Assembly: GCA_030038195.1 (NCBI GenBank)
Contig: JASHPJ010000030.1
Coordinates: 1-64,000 of the forward strand
Direction of reading: 5' to 3'
Origin: Acidobacteriaceae bacterium
GTDB lineage: Bacteria; Acidobacteriota; Terriglobia; Terriglobales; Acidobacteriaceae
DNA length: 64,000 nt
The notes under the pieces are model-generated. The model did not search any database. It was given only the letters and a program-made list of their open reading frames with translations, and was not told the origin of the DNA. The first letter of the stretch is position 1. Every line of letters begins with the position of its first letter. Made by a program: the position numbers and the translations under genes. Below are positions 19,053 to 30,000 of this stretch, piece after piece.

Positions 19053-19333
19053 TTTTCCACTTCCACGCCGCGCCAGAAGGCCACATAGCCTTTGATCTTG
19101 CGCGCCGCAGGCTTCGGGTCAGGGTAGTACCAGGCTGCATCCTGATTGTCCTGCCCGTCGATGACCAGGGTCAGGTAGCGAGCCTGGCCCTTCCAGGGAC
19201 AGGTGGAAGTGGTGGTGCTGGGCCGAAAGTACTCCCGCTTCAGGCTGGACTCGGGAAAGTACACATTCCCTTCCACTTCCTCAGTCTGATCGCTTTCGGC
19301 AACGACTTTGCCGTTCCAGATTGCTCGCGCCAT
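19049..19333 (-). CDS. DUF427 domain protein
   Basis: MARAIWNGKVVAESDQTEEVEGNVYFPESSLKREYFRPSTTTSTCPWKGQARYLTLVIDG...AAWYYPDPKPAARKIKGYVAFWRGVEVE. Confidence 0.85.
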   Translation of the reverse strand: MARAIWNGKVVAESDQTEEVEGNVYFPESSLKREYFRPSTTTSTCPWKGQARYLTLVIDGQDNQDAAWYYPDPKPAARKIKGYVAFWRGVEVEK

Positions 19334-19463
19334 GCTCTTTCCGGTCGATTGCGGCCGGCTCCGTCTCAAATCCGCCATTGCGGAGCGGATTTGCCCCGCC
19401 CGCAATGGGTAACGGATACGACACTACCAGAGATCGCGCTGCCGTGGCGAGTCCATCCGCCGG

Positions 19464-19787
19464 CTACTTGGCGGCTTCGATTGCGTCGACATGCACGCTC
19501 TTGTTTGACTCATCGGCGGTGGCCGTGATCGTTACATGATCTCCGTAGAAATCCTTCACGGCATCGGGATTGTCGATCTTCCAGACTTCTTTCTTCTCTT
19601 CATCCACAAAGACCGGCGCCTTGCCGCTCTTGATGCACGCCTTTACGCACTCGGCACCGCTGCCGGCGTGCTTGGCGCCGCAGCCCGCGTCGGAAATCCA
19701 GCCGTTGATCCGGGATGAATCCGCTGCCTGGGCTGCCAGAACTGCCATGGCAAAACCTGCCGCCGCCACTGCGAGAATACGCTTCAT
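19464..19787 (-). CDS. Small secreted conserved protein
   Basis: MKRILAVAAAGFAMAVLAAQAADSSRINGWISDAGCGAKHAGSGAECVKACIKSGKAPVFVDEEKKEVWKIDNPDAVKDFYGDHVTITA; GGAGG RBS just upstream of ATG 19787. Confidence 0.75.
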   Translation of the reverse strand: MKRILAVAAAGFAMAVLAAQAADSSRINGWISDAGCGAKHAGSGAECVKACIKSGKAPVFVDEEKKEVWKIDNPDAVKDFYGDHVTITATADESNKSVHVDAIEAAK

Positions 19788-19879
19788 GGGAACCTCCGGG
19801 GATATGGATTTTCTCAAACAGCTACCATCATGCGCCGTGGCAGCCGGTTTACACAAGGGCGCACTTGTCAGAGCCATGT

Positions 19880-19980
19880 AAGAATCTGCCCAAAAATTCA
19901 TCCACCAAGGCAAGAGCTTTGAAAGGGTACGGCTTCAGCTTTAAAGCCTGCTCTGGGCCTGCCGAAGGGTATCGTTGAAG
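19880..19980 (+). repeat. Dispersed intergenic repeat family 2, degenerate copy
   Basis: CTGCCCAAAAATTCATCCACCAAGGCAAGAGCTTTGAAAGGGTACGGCTTCAG...CCTGCTCTGGGCCTGCCGAAGGGT aligns with 38151-38205 and the reverse complement of 47958-47995. Confidence 0.55.
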
Positions 19981-20065
19981 AGAAAAGAGGATGGCCTTGG
20001 CCACCGAGGAAATACAAGCTGCTGAAAAGACTATAAAGAACCACCCTAAAATACGCGCCCTGTGC

Positions 20066-20533
20066 TTACTGCTTCGCTGCGCGCGGCCGCGTCGCTTCCA
20101 CCCGCTTCTGGATTGCCTCATACCGCTGCGCCGCGCCCGAAAACCGGCGCACCAGCTCGCTGGTCTTGGCCAGAAAGCCCGGATAGCTCTGCCGCACTGC
20201 GTCGAGAATCGGCGCAAACTTGGCCAGCAGAAAAAAGCCCTCTCCGTTGCAGTCCACAAACAGCTCGGCTGAAACCGCGCCGTGCAGCACCATGGCCGCG
20301 GCCATCTCCCAGTAGCTCAGGACCTGCCGCAGATGTGGATTATGCGGATCGGCCGGATTCTCCGACACCGCAAAATACTCTTCCGCCGTGGCCGGCCAGA
20401 ACTCGCCTGAGACCCACGCGCGCGCCTCGCGCATCACTGCTTCCGTGCGCAGCTCATACAGTTTCAGAATGATCTCGGCGTCGTGCGGCGTAGCCAGCAT
20501 GCGTTCCATCGTGGCCTCTCTCCGTTGGGTCAC
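20066..20533 (-). CDS. Conserved hypothetical protein
   Basis: 155-aa ORF with coherent composition, no antisense competitor of better quality, short gap to the next co-directional gene. Confidence 0.6.
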   Translation of the reverse strand: MTQRREATMERMLATPHDAEIILKLYELRTEAVMREARAWVSGEFWPATAEEYFAVSENPADPHNPHLRQVLSYWEMAAAMVLHGAVSAELFVDCNGEGFFLLAKFAPILDAVRQSYPGFLAKTSELVRRFSGAAQRYEAIQKRVEATRPRAAKQ

Positions 20534-20563
20534 ATGTTACAGGATTCCGCCGTTTTCAAACGG

Positions 20564-22051
20564 TCAGGACTCCAGCATTCCGGCCGCCTGGAAAAATCCG
20601 AGCCCGCGCTCGATTCCCTCGGCAAGCTCCGCCGGCGGCTCATCGGGAAATTCCCTACTCATTGCTGTAATCAGGTCACTGCGATCCCGTGTCCCGTCCA
20701 GCAGTCCCAGCAGGTGCCGGGCCTTCGCATCCTCGAAGACTGCCGTTGTATGCAGCAGCGTGGTGGCGCGGCCGCGCATGGCGCCCTCCTGCCGGCTGCA
20801 CGCGCTTGCCCGAGGCCGTTCCGTAATCCCATGCGCCAGCGGCGGGCTCCACGCGCGCAGCTCGATCATCTTGGCAATCGCCAGCCGGATCAGCCACGCC
20901 GCGCCGTCCTGCTCCAGCCCGAGCCCCGCTTCAGCCAGCCGCGGCTCCAGCTTGCTCACGGCAATTGCGTGCGGCCACGCATCGGCCAGCTCGCGCAACA
21001 GTGCCGTTACGCCAGGGTGGTTTGACTCCATCCGAATTCCGCCCGGCAGCACAAACGCCGTCGCGCCCGGCGCTTTTCCCGGCTCAGCCGCCGCGGGCGA
21101 GGCAATCGACAACCGCCGCAGTTGCTCCACCGGAAAATCGCGCCGCACTGCGCGCTCCGCGCGGCAAAGCAGCGTCTCGCGATAGCCCCGCATGCGCAGG
21201 CAGTCGAGAAGCTGCTCCAGCTTGAGGAGATCGCCTTCGGCCATCTCCTCGAGGGCCTTCTGCACCGGCTCACGATAGCAGGGATCGTTCGGCCCCGGCA
21301 GCCCTGACTCGCACAGATACTGCAATCCATGCCGGCGCGCGTGATGGACAAAATCGAGGAAGCGCGCCGGATGATAACACTCGCTCATCTCGTCGTGACG
21401 CGTGGCGGCAAGCGAGCGGTTTTCGATCCGCTGGAGCTGGTTTTCCATCATGGCGCGCAAGGGGTCGTCCGCGGGCCGCGCCTCGCACACGAAGTGGAGA
21501 AACTGCAGCCCCGCGCGCACCTGCTCTTCCAGGCTGTCCACGCCCTCGGCGCCGAGCTGCATCATCTCGCGCAGCATGGTGCGCACATGCCCGCCCGGCA
21601 TCGTGTTGTAACTGATGAAGGCAACACCGTGCCCGGCAAGCAGCTCGCTGCACAGCGCCAGCAGCCGGTCGCGCACCGGCTCTGGAGCCCACGCGTACAG
21701 CCCGTGCGCAATGATGAAGTCAAACTGGCCGAGCTCACGATCCGCGGCCAGCAGGTCCGCCTGAAACAGCCGGATGTTCCTCAAACCCAGCTCGCCGATG
21801 CGCTGCTGGCCGCGCTCCACCGGCGCGTGGGCCAGATCGAAGCCCACAAACTCGGCCGACGGCACGGCATACGCCATGGGAACCAGGTTGGCGCCGTCTC
21901 CGCAGGCCACTTCGAGCACACGGCTGCTCTCTACCGCGGCCGGCGAAAGCCCATGCAGAATCGCCATGGCCGCCAGCCGTCCGGGATGCGTATCGGGATA
22001 AGCCTGGCCGGGATAAGCAACGGCGTCGTAGGGATTTTGCGCGGTTCTCAG
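20564..22051 (-). CDS. Class I SAM methyltransferase with methyltransferase-regulatory domain; probable CTG start
   Basis: RVLEVACGDGANLVPMAYAVPSAEFVGFDLAHAPVERGQQRI; reading upstream of ATG 21967 gives LRTAQNPYDAVAYPGQAYPDTHPGRLAAMAILHGL, the conserved family N-terminus, back to CTG 22051 preceded by GGGAGGAAGACA and an in-frame TAG. Confidence 0.85.
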   Translation of the reverse strand: MRTAQNPYDAVAYPGQAYPDTHPGRLAAMAILHGLSPAAVESSRVLEVACGDGANLVPMAYAVPSAEFVGFDLAHAPVERGQQRIGELGLRNIRLFQADLLAADRELGQFDFIIAHGLYAWAPEPVRDRLLALCSELLAGHGVAFISYNTMPGGHVRTMLREMMQLGAEGVDSLEEQVRAGLQFLHFVCEARPADDPLRAMMENQLQRIENRSLAATRHDEMSECYHPARFLDFVHHARRHGLQYLCESGLPGPNDPCYREPVQKALEEMAEGDLLKLEQLLDCLRMRGYRETLLCRAERAVRRDFPVEQLRRLSIASPAAAEPGKAPGATAFVLPGGIRMESNHPGVTALLRELADAWPHAIAVSKLEPRLAEAGLGLEQDGAAWLIRLAIAKMIELRAWSPPLAHGITERPRASACSRQEGAMRGRATTLLHTTAVFEDAKARHLLGLLDGTRDRSDLITAMSREFPDEPPAELAEGIERGLGFFQAAGMLES

Positions 22052-22096
22052 TGTCTTCCTCCCGAAACCACCGGACCCTCGCTATCCTACCGCACG

Positions 22097-22222
22097 CTAC
22101 GCCGCCTCAGAATTATTCTTCCTGGGAAGCAGGCCTGTCGCCGCGCCGGCAGCCAGCTCCTCATCGGTAAAGAAGCGGCCCGAGCTTGCGGGAGACTTCG
22201 GCGAGACCGTTGTCGACGGCAT
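22097..22222 (-). CDS. Small ORF (41 aa) upstream of the methyltransferase
   Basis: MPSTTVSPKSPASSGRFFTDEELAAGAATGLLPRKNNSEAA; ATG preceded by AGGAAATCTTGG. Below the track length cutoff. Confidence 0.3.
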   Translation of the reverse strand: MPSTTVSPKSPASSGRFFTDEELAAGAATGLLPRKNNSEAA

Positions 22223-22253
22223 CCAAGATTTCCTGTATCGTCATGGCTCGCAT
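22161..22253 (-). CDS. Small ORF (30 aa) upstream of the methyltransferase, overlaps the 41-aa ORF in another frame
   Basis: MRAMTIQEILDAVDNGLAEVSRKLGPLLYR; preceded by GAGGAGGAGACCCA (strong RBS). Confidence 0.35.
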   Translation of the reverse strand: MRAMTIQEILDAVDNGLAEVSRKLGPLLYR

Positions 22254-22403
22254 TGGGTCTCCTCCTCGATTCTTTGCCAGCGCAGGCAGTTTCCAACACA
22301 AAGCTGGTGCCATTACGGACCTGCCGGCGCATTCATTCCAAAAATACTCGGCTAACCGTGATTCTTCGCGCAACGGCCCGCTCCGGTCCACTCCGATCGC
22401 TCC

Positions 22404-25088
22404 TTACACTGGCTGCAGCTCGCGCTTTTCTTCCTTCTTTTCGAGTACCGGCCCGTGTGTCTCAGCCGTCGGCGGAGGCGGCGCATCGCCGATGCGCTTG
22501 GAATAGCTGCACATCACTGCGTTCTTCTCCTCTTCCGCAGGAGCTGCCTTCTTGCCGCGCTTCTTGGGCGCGGCCTCTTCCTCGGCGGTCTTCTTCTTGT
22601 TTGGGCACTCGAGATACACGCCTGATTTTAGCGTCTTCTCGACGAGGTACGGGCTGCCGCACGCGGGGCACTTCTTGGGAACCGGCTTCAGGTTGGAAGT
22701 GAAGTCGCACTTGGGGTAATTCGTGCAGCCCCAGAAGACGTTGCCGCGCCGCGCCTTGCGCTCGGCGATGTCCCCGTCGCCGCACTTGGGGCACTTCATG
22801 CCTTCAACCAGGTTCTGCTTGATGTACTTGCACTTCGGATATCCCGAGCAGGAGACGAACTCGCCATACGCGCCCTGGCGCAGCACCAGCGGCTTGCCGC
22901 ACGCCGGGCAGTCTTCGCCGGTGGGCTCGGGCGGCTTCTGCTGCTGCTTCTGGCTCAGCTTGCGGAAGGTCTTGCAGGGCGGGTCGGCGTTGTAATCCGG
23001 GCACGACATGAACGGCCCGAACAGTCCGCGCCGCAGCACCATCACCTTGCCGCAGTTCTCGCAGTACTCCTCGGTCTCGCCCACGTCCTGCGCCTCGGGC
23101 GTGTTCAGATCCGGCTTGGCGGCGATGTTTTCCTTGGTAAACGTGCAGCTTGCCGGGTCCTTCTTGTTGTAGGCCGAACACGCGTAGAACGTGCCGAATT
23201 TGCCCCACTTCAACACCAGCGGCGATCCGCAGACCTCGCACTTCTCGCCGGTCATCTTTTCCATCCGCTTGATGTTTTCCATCTTCTTGCCGGCCACCTT
23301 CAGCTCGTCCTCAAAGTGGTCGTAGAAGCCGTTGAGCAGATCGGTCCACTTCTCCTTGCCCTCTTCGATGTCGTCCAGCTCTTCCTCGAGCCGGGCCGTG
23401 TACTGGGTGTCGAAGATGTAGGGGAAATTCTTCACCATCAGGTCGCACACCACCACGCCGATCTCGGTGGGATAGAACCGTCCGCGCGAGCCGCCGTGCT
23501 TGACCACGTACTCGCGGTCCTGGATGGTGTTGATGATCGATGCGTAGGTGGACGGCCGTCCGATGCCGCGCTCTTCGAGCTCTTTCACCAGCGAGGCCTC
23601 GTTATAGCGCGGCGGAGGCTGCGTGGTGTGCTCTTCGGGCAGCAATTCGTCCATGCCCAGCGTCTTTACGCCGTCCAGGCTGGGCAGCCGGTTTGCAGAC
23701 TCGTCGTCCTCGTCCTTCTTATCTTCAGAGACCTCATAGAGCTTCAGAAAGCCGTCAAAGCGCAGCACCGAGCCGCTCACGCGGAAGTCGTATGTCTTGC
23801 CGGTCTTCGACGAAACCGCGGCGATGGTCGCCGTGGTCACGTCATAGACAGCCGGAACCATCTGCGAGGCTACGAACCGCTTCCAGATGAGGGTGTAGAG
23901 CTTCAACTGCTCGTCGGTCAGGTAGCGGGCGATCGACTCCGGTGTGCGCGCGGCGTCGGTGGGCCGGATGGCCTCGTGCGCGTCCTGCGCATCCTTCTTG
24001 CCCTTGTATGCGTTGGGCGCCGCCGGCAGATACTGCGGGCCTAATTCCTTGCCGATCCACGCACGCGCCGCGGTCACCGCCTCCGGGGCCACGCGCGGCG
24101 AGTCGGTACGCATGTAGGTGATCAGGCCGGTGGTGCCTTCGCTGCCCAGGTCCACGCCTTCATAGAGCCGCTGCGCCACGCCCATGGTGCGGCGCACGTT
24201 GAAGCCCAGCTTGTTGGCCGCGTCGCGCTGCAACTGGCTGGTGATGAACGGAGCCACCGGCCGCCGCTGCTGCTCGCGGGCCTGCACGCCGGTAACGGAC
24301 CACCTGGCGTCCTGGAGCGCGGCCAGAACCGCGTCCATCGCCTTCTTGCCGGGCAGCGCGTTGGAAAGGAACTGGTCTTTCCCGTCCTTATCATCCTTGC
24401 CGTTCGCCACGCGTGCCGGCTCGCCATCGATGCCCACAAACCGCGCCTTGAACTTTTCGCGGTTACGGCGCTCGGGATGGAGCAGCGCGTCGAGGGTCCA
24501 GTATTCCACCGGCTGAAATGCGCCGATCTCCCGCTCGCGCTCCACGATCAGGCGCAGAGCCACGGTCTGCACACGGCCGGCTGACAATCCGCGCCGCACC
24601 TTGTCCCACAAGAGCGGTGAAATCTGGTAGCCCACCAGGCGATCGAGCACGCGTCGCGTCTGCTGCGCGTCCACGAGATTCTGATCGATGTCCCGCGCAT
24701 GCTTGAACGCATCCTGCACGGCCTTTTTCGTGATCTCGTTGAAGGTGACGCGGCGAATTTTTTTCCTCTCCTTGGAGTTGGTCCCGAGCTGCAACGCCAA
24801 GTGGTACGCAATCGCCTCGCCCTCGCGGTCCGGGTCGGGCGCCAGATACACTTCGTCGGCCCTGGAGGCCAGTTTCTTGAGCTGGTCGACAACCTTTTCC
24901 TTGCCCGGAGACACCACCAGCTCCGGCTCGAACGTCCGCTTCTTCAGCTCCACGCCAATGTCGTTCTTGGGCAGGTCCATGATGTGGCCTACCGAAGCGC
25001 GCACATCGAACCCCTTGCCCAGATATTTCTCGATCGTCTTTGCCTTGGCGGGAGACTCGACGATCACCAATGCTCTGCTCGCTGCCAT
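22404..25088 (-). CDS. topA: DNA topoisomerase I with C-terminal zinc-ribbon repeats
   Basis: ALVIVESPAKAKTIEKYLGKGFDVRASVGHIMDLPKND...YLAPDPDREGEAIAYHLA...LSAGRVQTVALRLIVEREREI...TYMRTDSPRV; CPKCG/CPACG zinc motifs. Confidence 0.97.
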   Translation of the reverse strand: MAASRALVIVESPAKAKTIEKYLGKGFDVRASVGHIMDLPKNDIGVELKKRTFEPELVVSPGKEKVVDQLKKLASRADEVYLAPDPDREGEAIAYHLALQLGTNSKERKKIRRVTFNEITKKAVQDAFKHARDIDQNLVDAQQTRRVLDRLVGYQISPLLWDKVRRGLSAGRVQTVALRLIVEREREIGAFQPVEYWTLDALLHPERRNREKFKARFVGIDGEPARVANGKDDKDGKDQFLSNALPGKKAMDAVLAALQDARWSVTGVQAREQQRRPVAPFITSQLQRDAANKLGFNVRRTMGVAQRLYEGVDLGSEGTTGLITYMRTDSPRVAPEAVTAARAWIGKELGPQYLPAAPNAYKGKKDAQDAHEAIRPTDAARTPESIARYLTDEQLKLYTLIWKRFVASQMVPAVYDVTTATIAAVSSKTGKTYDFRVSGSVLRFDGFLKLYEVSEDKKDEDDESANRLPSLDGVKTLGMDELLPEEHTTQPPPRYNEASLVKELEERGIGRPSTYASIINTIQDREYVVKHGGSRGRFYPTEIGVVVCDLMVKNFPYIFDTQYTARLEEELDDIEEGKEKWTDLLNGFYDHFEDELKVAGKKMENIKRMEKMTGEKCEVCGSPLVLKWGKFGTFYACSAYNKKDPASCTFTKENIAAKPDLNTPEAQDVGETEEYCENCGKVMVLRRGLFGPFMSCPDYNADPPCKTFRKLSQKQQQKPPEPTGEDCPACGKPLVLRQGAYGEFVSCSGYPKCKYIKQNLVEGMKCPKCGDGDIAERKARRGNVFWGCTNYPKCDFTSNLKPVPKKCPACGSPYLVEKTLKSGVYLECPNKKKTAEEEAAPKKRGKKAAPAEEEKNAVMCSYSKRIGDAPPPPTAETHGPVLEKKEEKRELQPV

Positions 25089-25523
25089 CCTGACTTCAGT
25101 TTCCTCTCTTACCCTTTACTTGTTTCCGGTGGCGGGTTTTCCATCCATATTGGACTCAACCCGTGCGCCGCCTGTCTTGCCTTGTCGGCGCGGACTCATT
25201 TTGGTTGAACCCGCGCCGCGAGCCGGTGTCTCCCGAATCAGGAGGAAAAATCAGCCCGCAAGTGTTGCACCGTACCACGGAACACCGCACCTTTTCCACT
25301 CTCCGCCTGGATTTCCGGCCTCCGGAATCCTCTTTCCAGGCGTAAACAATACCTCATCCCAGAGATGAATTTCTCCCCGCAAATGCCTGCTGAACCATCT
25401 CTTGCCGGCCGAGCAGCCAAGTAAATCCGGCTCCGGATTGATTAGACGGAAAAATTTCCAAACCCTTCACCCGGACGTGCATGCCAGCCATCCGTCCTTG
25501 CGGCGCCTGCCGCGCGGTTGTCT

Positions 25524-26720
25524 TTACAGCGTCCTGACGTAATTTTTGCCTGGCAGGCAGCGCACGCGGCCCGCCATCTCCAGCTCAAAGAGTGCTGTAA
25601 ATACTTCTGAAGACGTCAGTTGCGTCTCAAGTAGCTCGAGAATCCCATCCATCTGCAGGCTCTCGTCTGTGCGCAGCACTTCGAGCACCATGGCTTCTTC
25701 CGGCCGCAGCGCCGGATCAAGCAATAAGGATGCGGCCGTTTCCAGTTTGGATTCAGCCGGGGCTTCGGCCTCCAGTTCCAGCCGTACCTGCGAGGGCATC
25801 TCTTCCCACACGTCCTCCCAGGTGGCCACCAGCTTTGCGCCCTGCTTGATCAACGTGTTCGGCGTCCACGAGCCTTTGCTGGTGACGTTGCCGGGCACGG
25901 CGAACAGGTCGCGGTTCTGCTCGGCCGCGCAGCGCGCCGTTACCCGCGTCCCTGAGTTCTCGCTGGCCTCCACCACCAGCACGCCCACGCTCAGGCCGCT
26001 CAAAATCCGGTTGCGGCGGGGAAAGTTCTGCGGCGCGGGAAACGTCCCCATCGGCAACTCGCTCACCAGCGTGCCGCCGGTGGCCACAATCTCGGCGGCC
26101 AGCTTTCTGTTCTCCCTGGGATACACCACGTCGATTCCCGTGCCCCACACGGCCAGCGTGGGCCTGTGCGCCGCCAGCGCTCCCTTGTGCGCGCAGGAGT
26201 CGATGCCGCGCGCCATGCCGCTAATGACGAGCAGCCGCCGCGCCGCCAGGTCGCGAGCCAGCATCTCGGCCACTCCGCTTCCATACGGCGAGGGATGCCG
26301 CGTGCCCACTATCGCAATTGCCGGCCTGCGCAGCAGCGAAACATCACCCATCACCCACAAGACAGGCGGAGGATCGTAAATTTCTCTGAGCCGCTCCGGA
26401 TACGCTTCGCTGCTGAAGCACACTATCGAAACGCCATGCTCTCGCGCCCTTCCCCATTCGGCCGCAGCTGCCGCGCGCGCCTTGCCATCAAAGACGAACT
26501 GGGCGGCCTCGGCCGGAAAGCGCAGTCCTTCGAGCGCGGTCAGCGGCAGCTCGAAGATGCGGCACGGCGACTCGATCTCCTGCACCGCATCCAGAATCCG
26601 TTTCGGTCCCAATCCCGGCGTCAGCGCCAGCGCCAGCCACGCGAGCTGTTCCTGGTCAGGCTCCGCAGGCATTTGCCCCTCAACACTCATGGTTGCGAAC
26701 ATCCCCTTTCCGCTTTCCAC
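25524..26720 (-). CDS. dprA: DNA-processing protein DprA
   Basis: AIVGTRHPSPYGSGVAEMLARDLAARRLLVISGMARGIDSCAHKGAL...AVWGTGIDVVYPRENRKLAAEI...FPRRNRILSGLSVGVLVVEA; start may be internal. Confidence 0.93.
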   Translation of the reverse strand: MESGKGMFATMSVEGQMPAEPDQEQLAWLALALTPGLGPKRILDAVQEIESPCRIFELPLTALEGLRFPAEAAQFVFDGKARAAAAAEWGRAREHGVSIVCFSSEAYPERLREIYDPPPVLWVMGDVSLLRRPAIAIVGTRHPSPYGSGVAEMLARDLAARRLLVISGMARGIDSCAHKGALAAHRPTLAVWGTGIDVVYPRENRKLAAEIVATGGTLVSELPMGTFPAPQNFPRRNRILSGLSVGVLVVEASENSGTRVTARCAAEQNRDLFAVPGNVTSKGSWTPNTLIKQGAKLVATWEDVWEEMPSQVRLELEAEAPAESKLETAASLLLDPALRPEEAMVLEVLRTDESLQMDGILELLETQLTSSEVFTALFELEMAGRVRCLPGKNYVRTL

Positions 26721-27021
26721 ACACGCATCCTTGCTCCACGAAGACCTACCGCCGCTTCACTGGGATATGCCGAAAACCTATTTTGCCGCGTCCACTCAAG
26801 TCAAGTTCCATTACTGAAGACCGGCAAGGACGGTTACTTACCGAAGGTTGCAGAACTGATTACTGGAAGTCGAGTCTTTCCCGCTTTTTACAGCACAAAA
26901 GTTCTCCCCTTCAGCGACAATCAGGGAGTCAACCTTTCCAACTTTGTTTTCCGATTCACCGCTCCGAGCTGCAGTGCCATTAGAAAGACCGGGACCGGGA
27001 TATAGAGCCCCCTTACCGCGA

Positions 27022-30000
27022 ATGGATTCGCCTGTGACGATTAAAAACCTATACCGGACGGCAGTTGCCTTCTGCTTCTTCTACATATCGCTTGGGGGCA
27101 ACTCGCAAGCTGTCCGCCAGATGCTTCACGGCCATGTTCGTCCCGCTGTCGCGCGCGGGTTGGCCGCTCCACAGGGCCTCATGCCGCAGTCACAGCGCAT
27201 GAATCTCTCCATCGTGCTGCCGGTCCGGAACCAGGCCGGACTCGCCAGCCTGATCACACGGCTCTACGATCCCTCCGCTCCCGACTTTCACAGGTTTTTG
27301 TCCGCCGCCCAGTTCGCTGAGCAGTTCTCACCCACCCCTGCGGACTACCAGGCTGTCGTGGCCTACGCACAGGCTAACGGCTTTACCGTGGGCCCCGCAC
27401 CGGCCAACCGGATGGTGGTGCCGATCAGCGGCACCGTGGCGCAGGTGGAAAAGGCTTTCAACGTCCGCATGGGTCTCTACAGCCATCCTACCGAGAAGCG
27501 GCTTTTCTTCTCGCCCGACCGCGAGCCCTCGCTGGACCTGAGCGTGCCCATCGCGCACATCGCCGGCCTGGACAACTACTCGATTCCGCAGCCCATGTTC
27601 CACCGCAATCCTGCGCCGGAGAGCACCACCCACTACGTGACCGCTGGCTCGGGGCCCGGTGGATCGTTCCTGGCCAGCGACATGCGCTGGGCCTATTACG
27701 GCGGAACGGCGCTCACCGGAGCCGGCCAGACGGTCGCGCTGCTCGAGTTTGACGGCTACAACCAGAGCGACGTGGACCTGACCTTCAGCAGCGTGGGGCA
27801 GACCTATAGTGTGCCCATTCAAAATGTGCTGCTCGACGGCGCTACCGGCGCGCCGATCTCCGGCAGCGACAGCGAAGATGTTCTTGATATTGTTCAGGTC
27901 ATCGGCATGGCTCCGGGCCTGAGCCAGGTGCGCGTCTACATCGGCGGCAACGACGTGGATATCCTCAACGCCATCGCCTCGGAAGATCTCGCGCAGGAGG
28001 TTTCCATCTCCTGGTCCTGGAGTCCGGACGATCCCGCCACCGACGACACCTTCTTCGAGGAGATGGCCGCGCAGGGCCAGAGCGTCTTCGCCGCCTCCGG
28101 CGACTGGGGCGAGTTCGATCCTTATTTCGATAACTTCTACCCGGCCGAAGACGCCTACGTAACCTCGGTCGGGGGCACCGACCTTTCGACTGCCGGCGGC
28201 GGCGGCCCGTGGGCCAGCGAGACTGCCTGGAGCCGCAGCGGCGGCGGCGTGAGCCCTGACGGCATCCCGATCCCCTCCTGGCAGGCAGGCGTGGCCACCT
28301 CAAGCAACGGCGGATCAAACACCCTCCGCAACGTGCCCGACGTGGCCATGCAAGCCGACTTCGTCAACTACAGTTGCGCCATGGGTTCTTGCGCCGGCGA
28401 CTACGGCGGCACCAGCTTCTCAGCCCCGCGCTGGGCGGCCTTCACGGCCCTGGTCAATCAGCAGGCCGTGGCTGCGGGCGATTCCACCGTCGGATTCATC
28501 AATCCGGCCATCTACGCCATCGGCGAAGGCACCGATTACGCCAACGACTTCCACGACATCACCTACGGCAACAACGACGCGCGCAACAACTGCTGCGGCT
28601 GGCCCTATTACAATGCCGTTCCCGGCTACGACCTGGTTACCGGATGGGGAAGCCCCAACGGGCAAAGTCTGATTGACCAGCTTGCCCCGCCCACCACAGA
28701 AAGCTTCGCGCTCTCGCCGTCGTCTACCGTGCTCACCGTGACGCACGGTGGCTCGGGCAAAGTCACCATCTCCATCGATGACAAAAACGGCTTTGCGAGT
28801 CCGGTCACGCTGGACGCCGCGCTGCCCGAGGGTGTAACCGCGAGCTGGAGCCAGAATCCCGCTGCCGGCTCAGCCGCGCTCACTCTCAGCGTCGCGTCTT
28901 CGGTGGCCCGCGGCTCTTACCTGATCACAGTCAACGGCTCGGCCGGCGCGCTGACCGCGTCCACCAGCTTCGTGCTGCAGGTAATGGCACCGGGGTTCAG
29001 CATCGCGCCTTCGCCTTCCAGCCTGAACATCTATCCTGGCAATTCGAGCTCCTCCACGATTCTGGTCACGGACTACTCCGGCTTCTCGGGCAAAGTGAAT
29101 CTCGCCGTCACCGCCGGCCTGCCCAGCGGAGTCACCACCTCGTGGGCCTCGAATCCCACGACCGGCGCCGCCGTTCTCACGCTCACCGTCAGTGACACCG
29201 CCACGCCCAACACCGACGCGGTGATCACCATCACCGGCACATCCGGTAGCCTCACCGCCTCCACCACGCTTGCGCTGGTCATCAATCCGCCCACGTTTTA
29301 CGTGAACATGTCGCCCTATCCTTCCACCCTTGCGCAGGGCGCTTCGATCACCACCACGGTCACCGTCACCGGAGTGCCCGCTGACAGCTCCACGGAAACC
29401 ATCCGCCTCTCCGCGCCCGAACTGCCCACAGGCGTGACCGCAACCTTCAATCCCGCCACCATTCCGCTCGGCCAGTCCAGCGCGCTCACGCTTACCGCGG
29501 CCAGCACTGCTCCTACAGGCACGAGCCTGGCCGGCGTTGAAGCCGACGGCTCCACCACGGGAACGTTGAGCCAGTTCCCGCTGACTGTCACAGCCAAGGC
29601 AACGCCATCCTTTACGCTGGCCGCCGCCCAGACCGCAATCACCGCCGTTCAGGGCGGCACGGCCAGTGACCCGGTCACCGTAACCCCGCAGAACGGCTTC
29701 AACGCGAGCGTGAGTCTGGCCATCAGCCCGTCTACGCCGCTGCCCGCCGGAGTCACCGCGTCGTTCTCTCCGGGATCCACGACCAGCTCCAGCCTGCTCA
29801 CCTTCACCGCAGCCGTCAACGCCACCGCCGGTTTTTATCCGCTGCAGATTACCGGCACATCGGGCACGCTCACCTCGGTGGCCAACATCTATCTCACCGT
29901 GAATCCGCCGCCGCTCTTCAGCTTGAGCGCATCGCCGGCCGCGGTGAGCGTGGCGCAGTACAACTCGGCTACCGACACGATCACCATTCATCCGCAGCCC

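Noticed and set aside
28870-29991. 373-aa minus-strand Gly/Arg-rich ORF
   Set aside because: Antisense of the low-complexity Ig-like repeats of the S53 protease.
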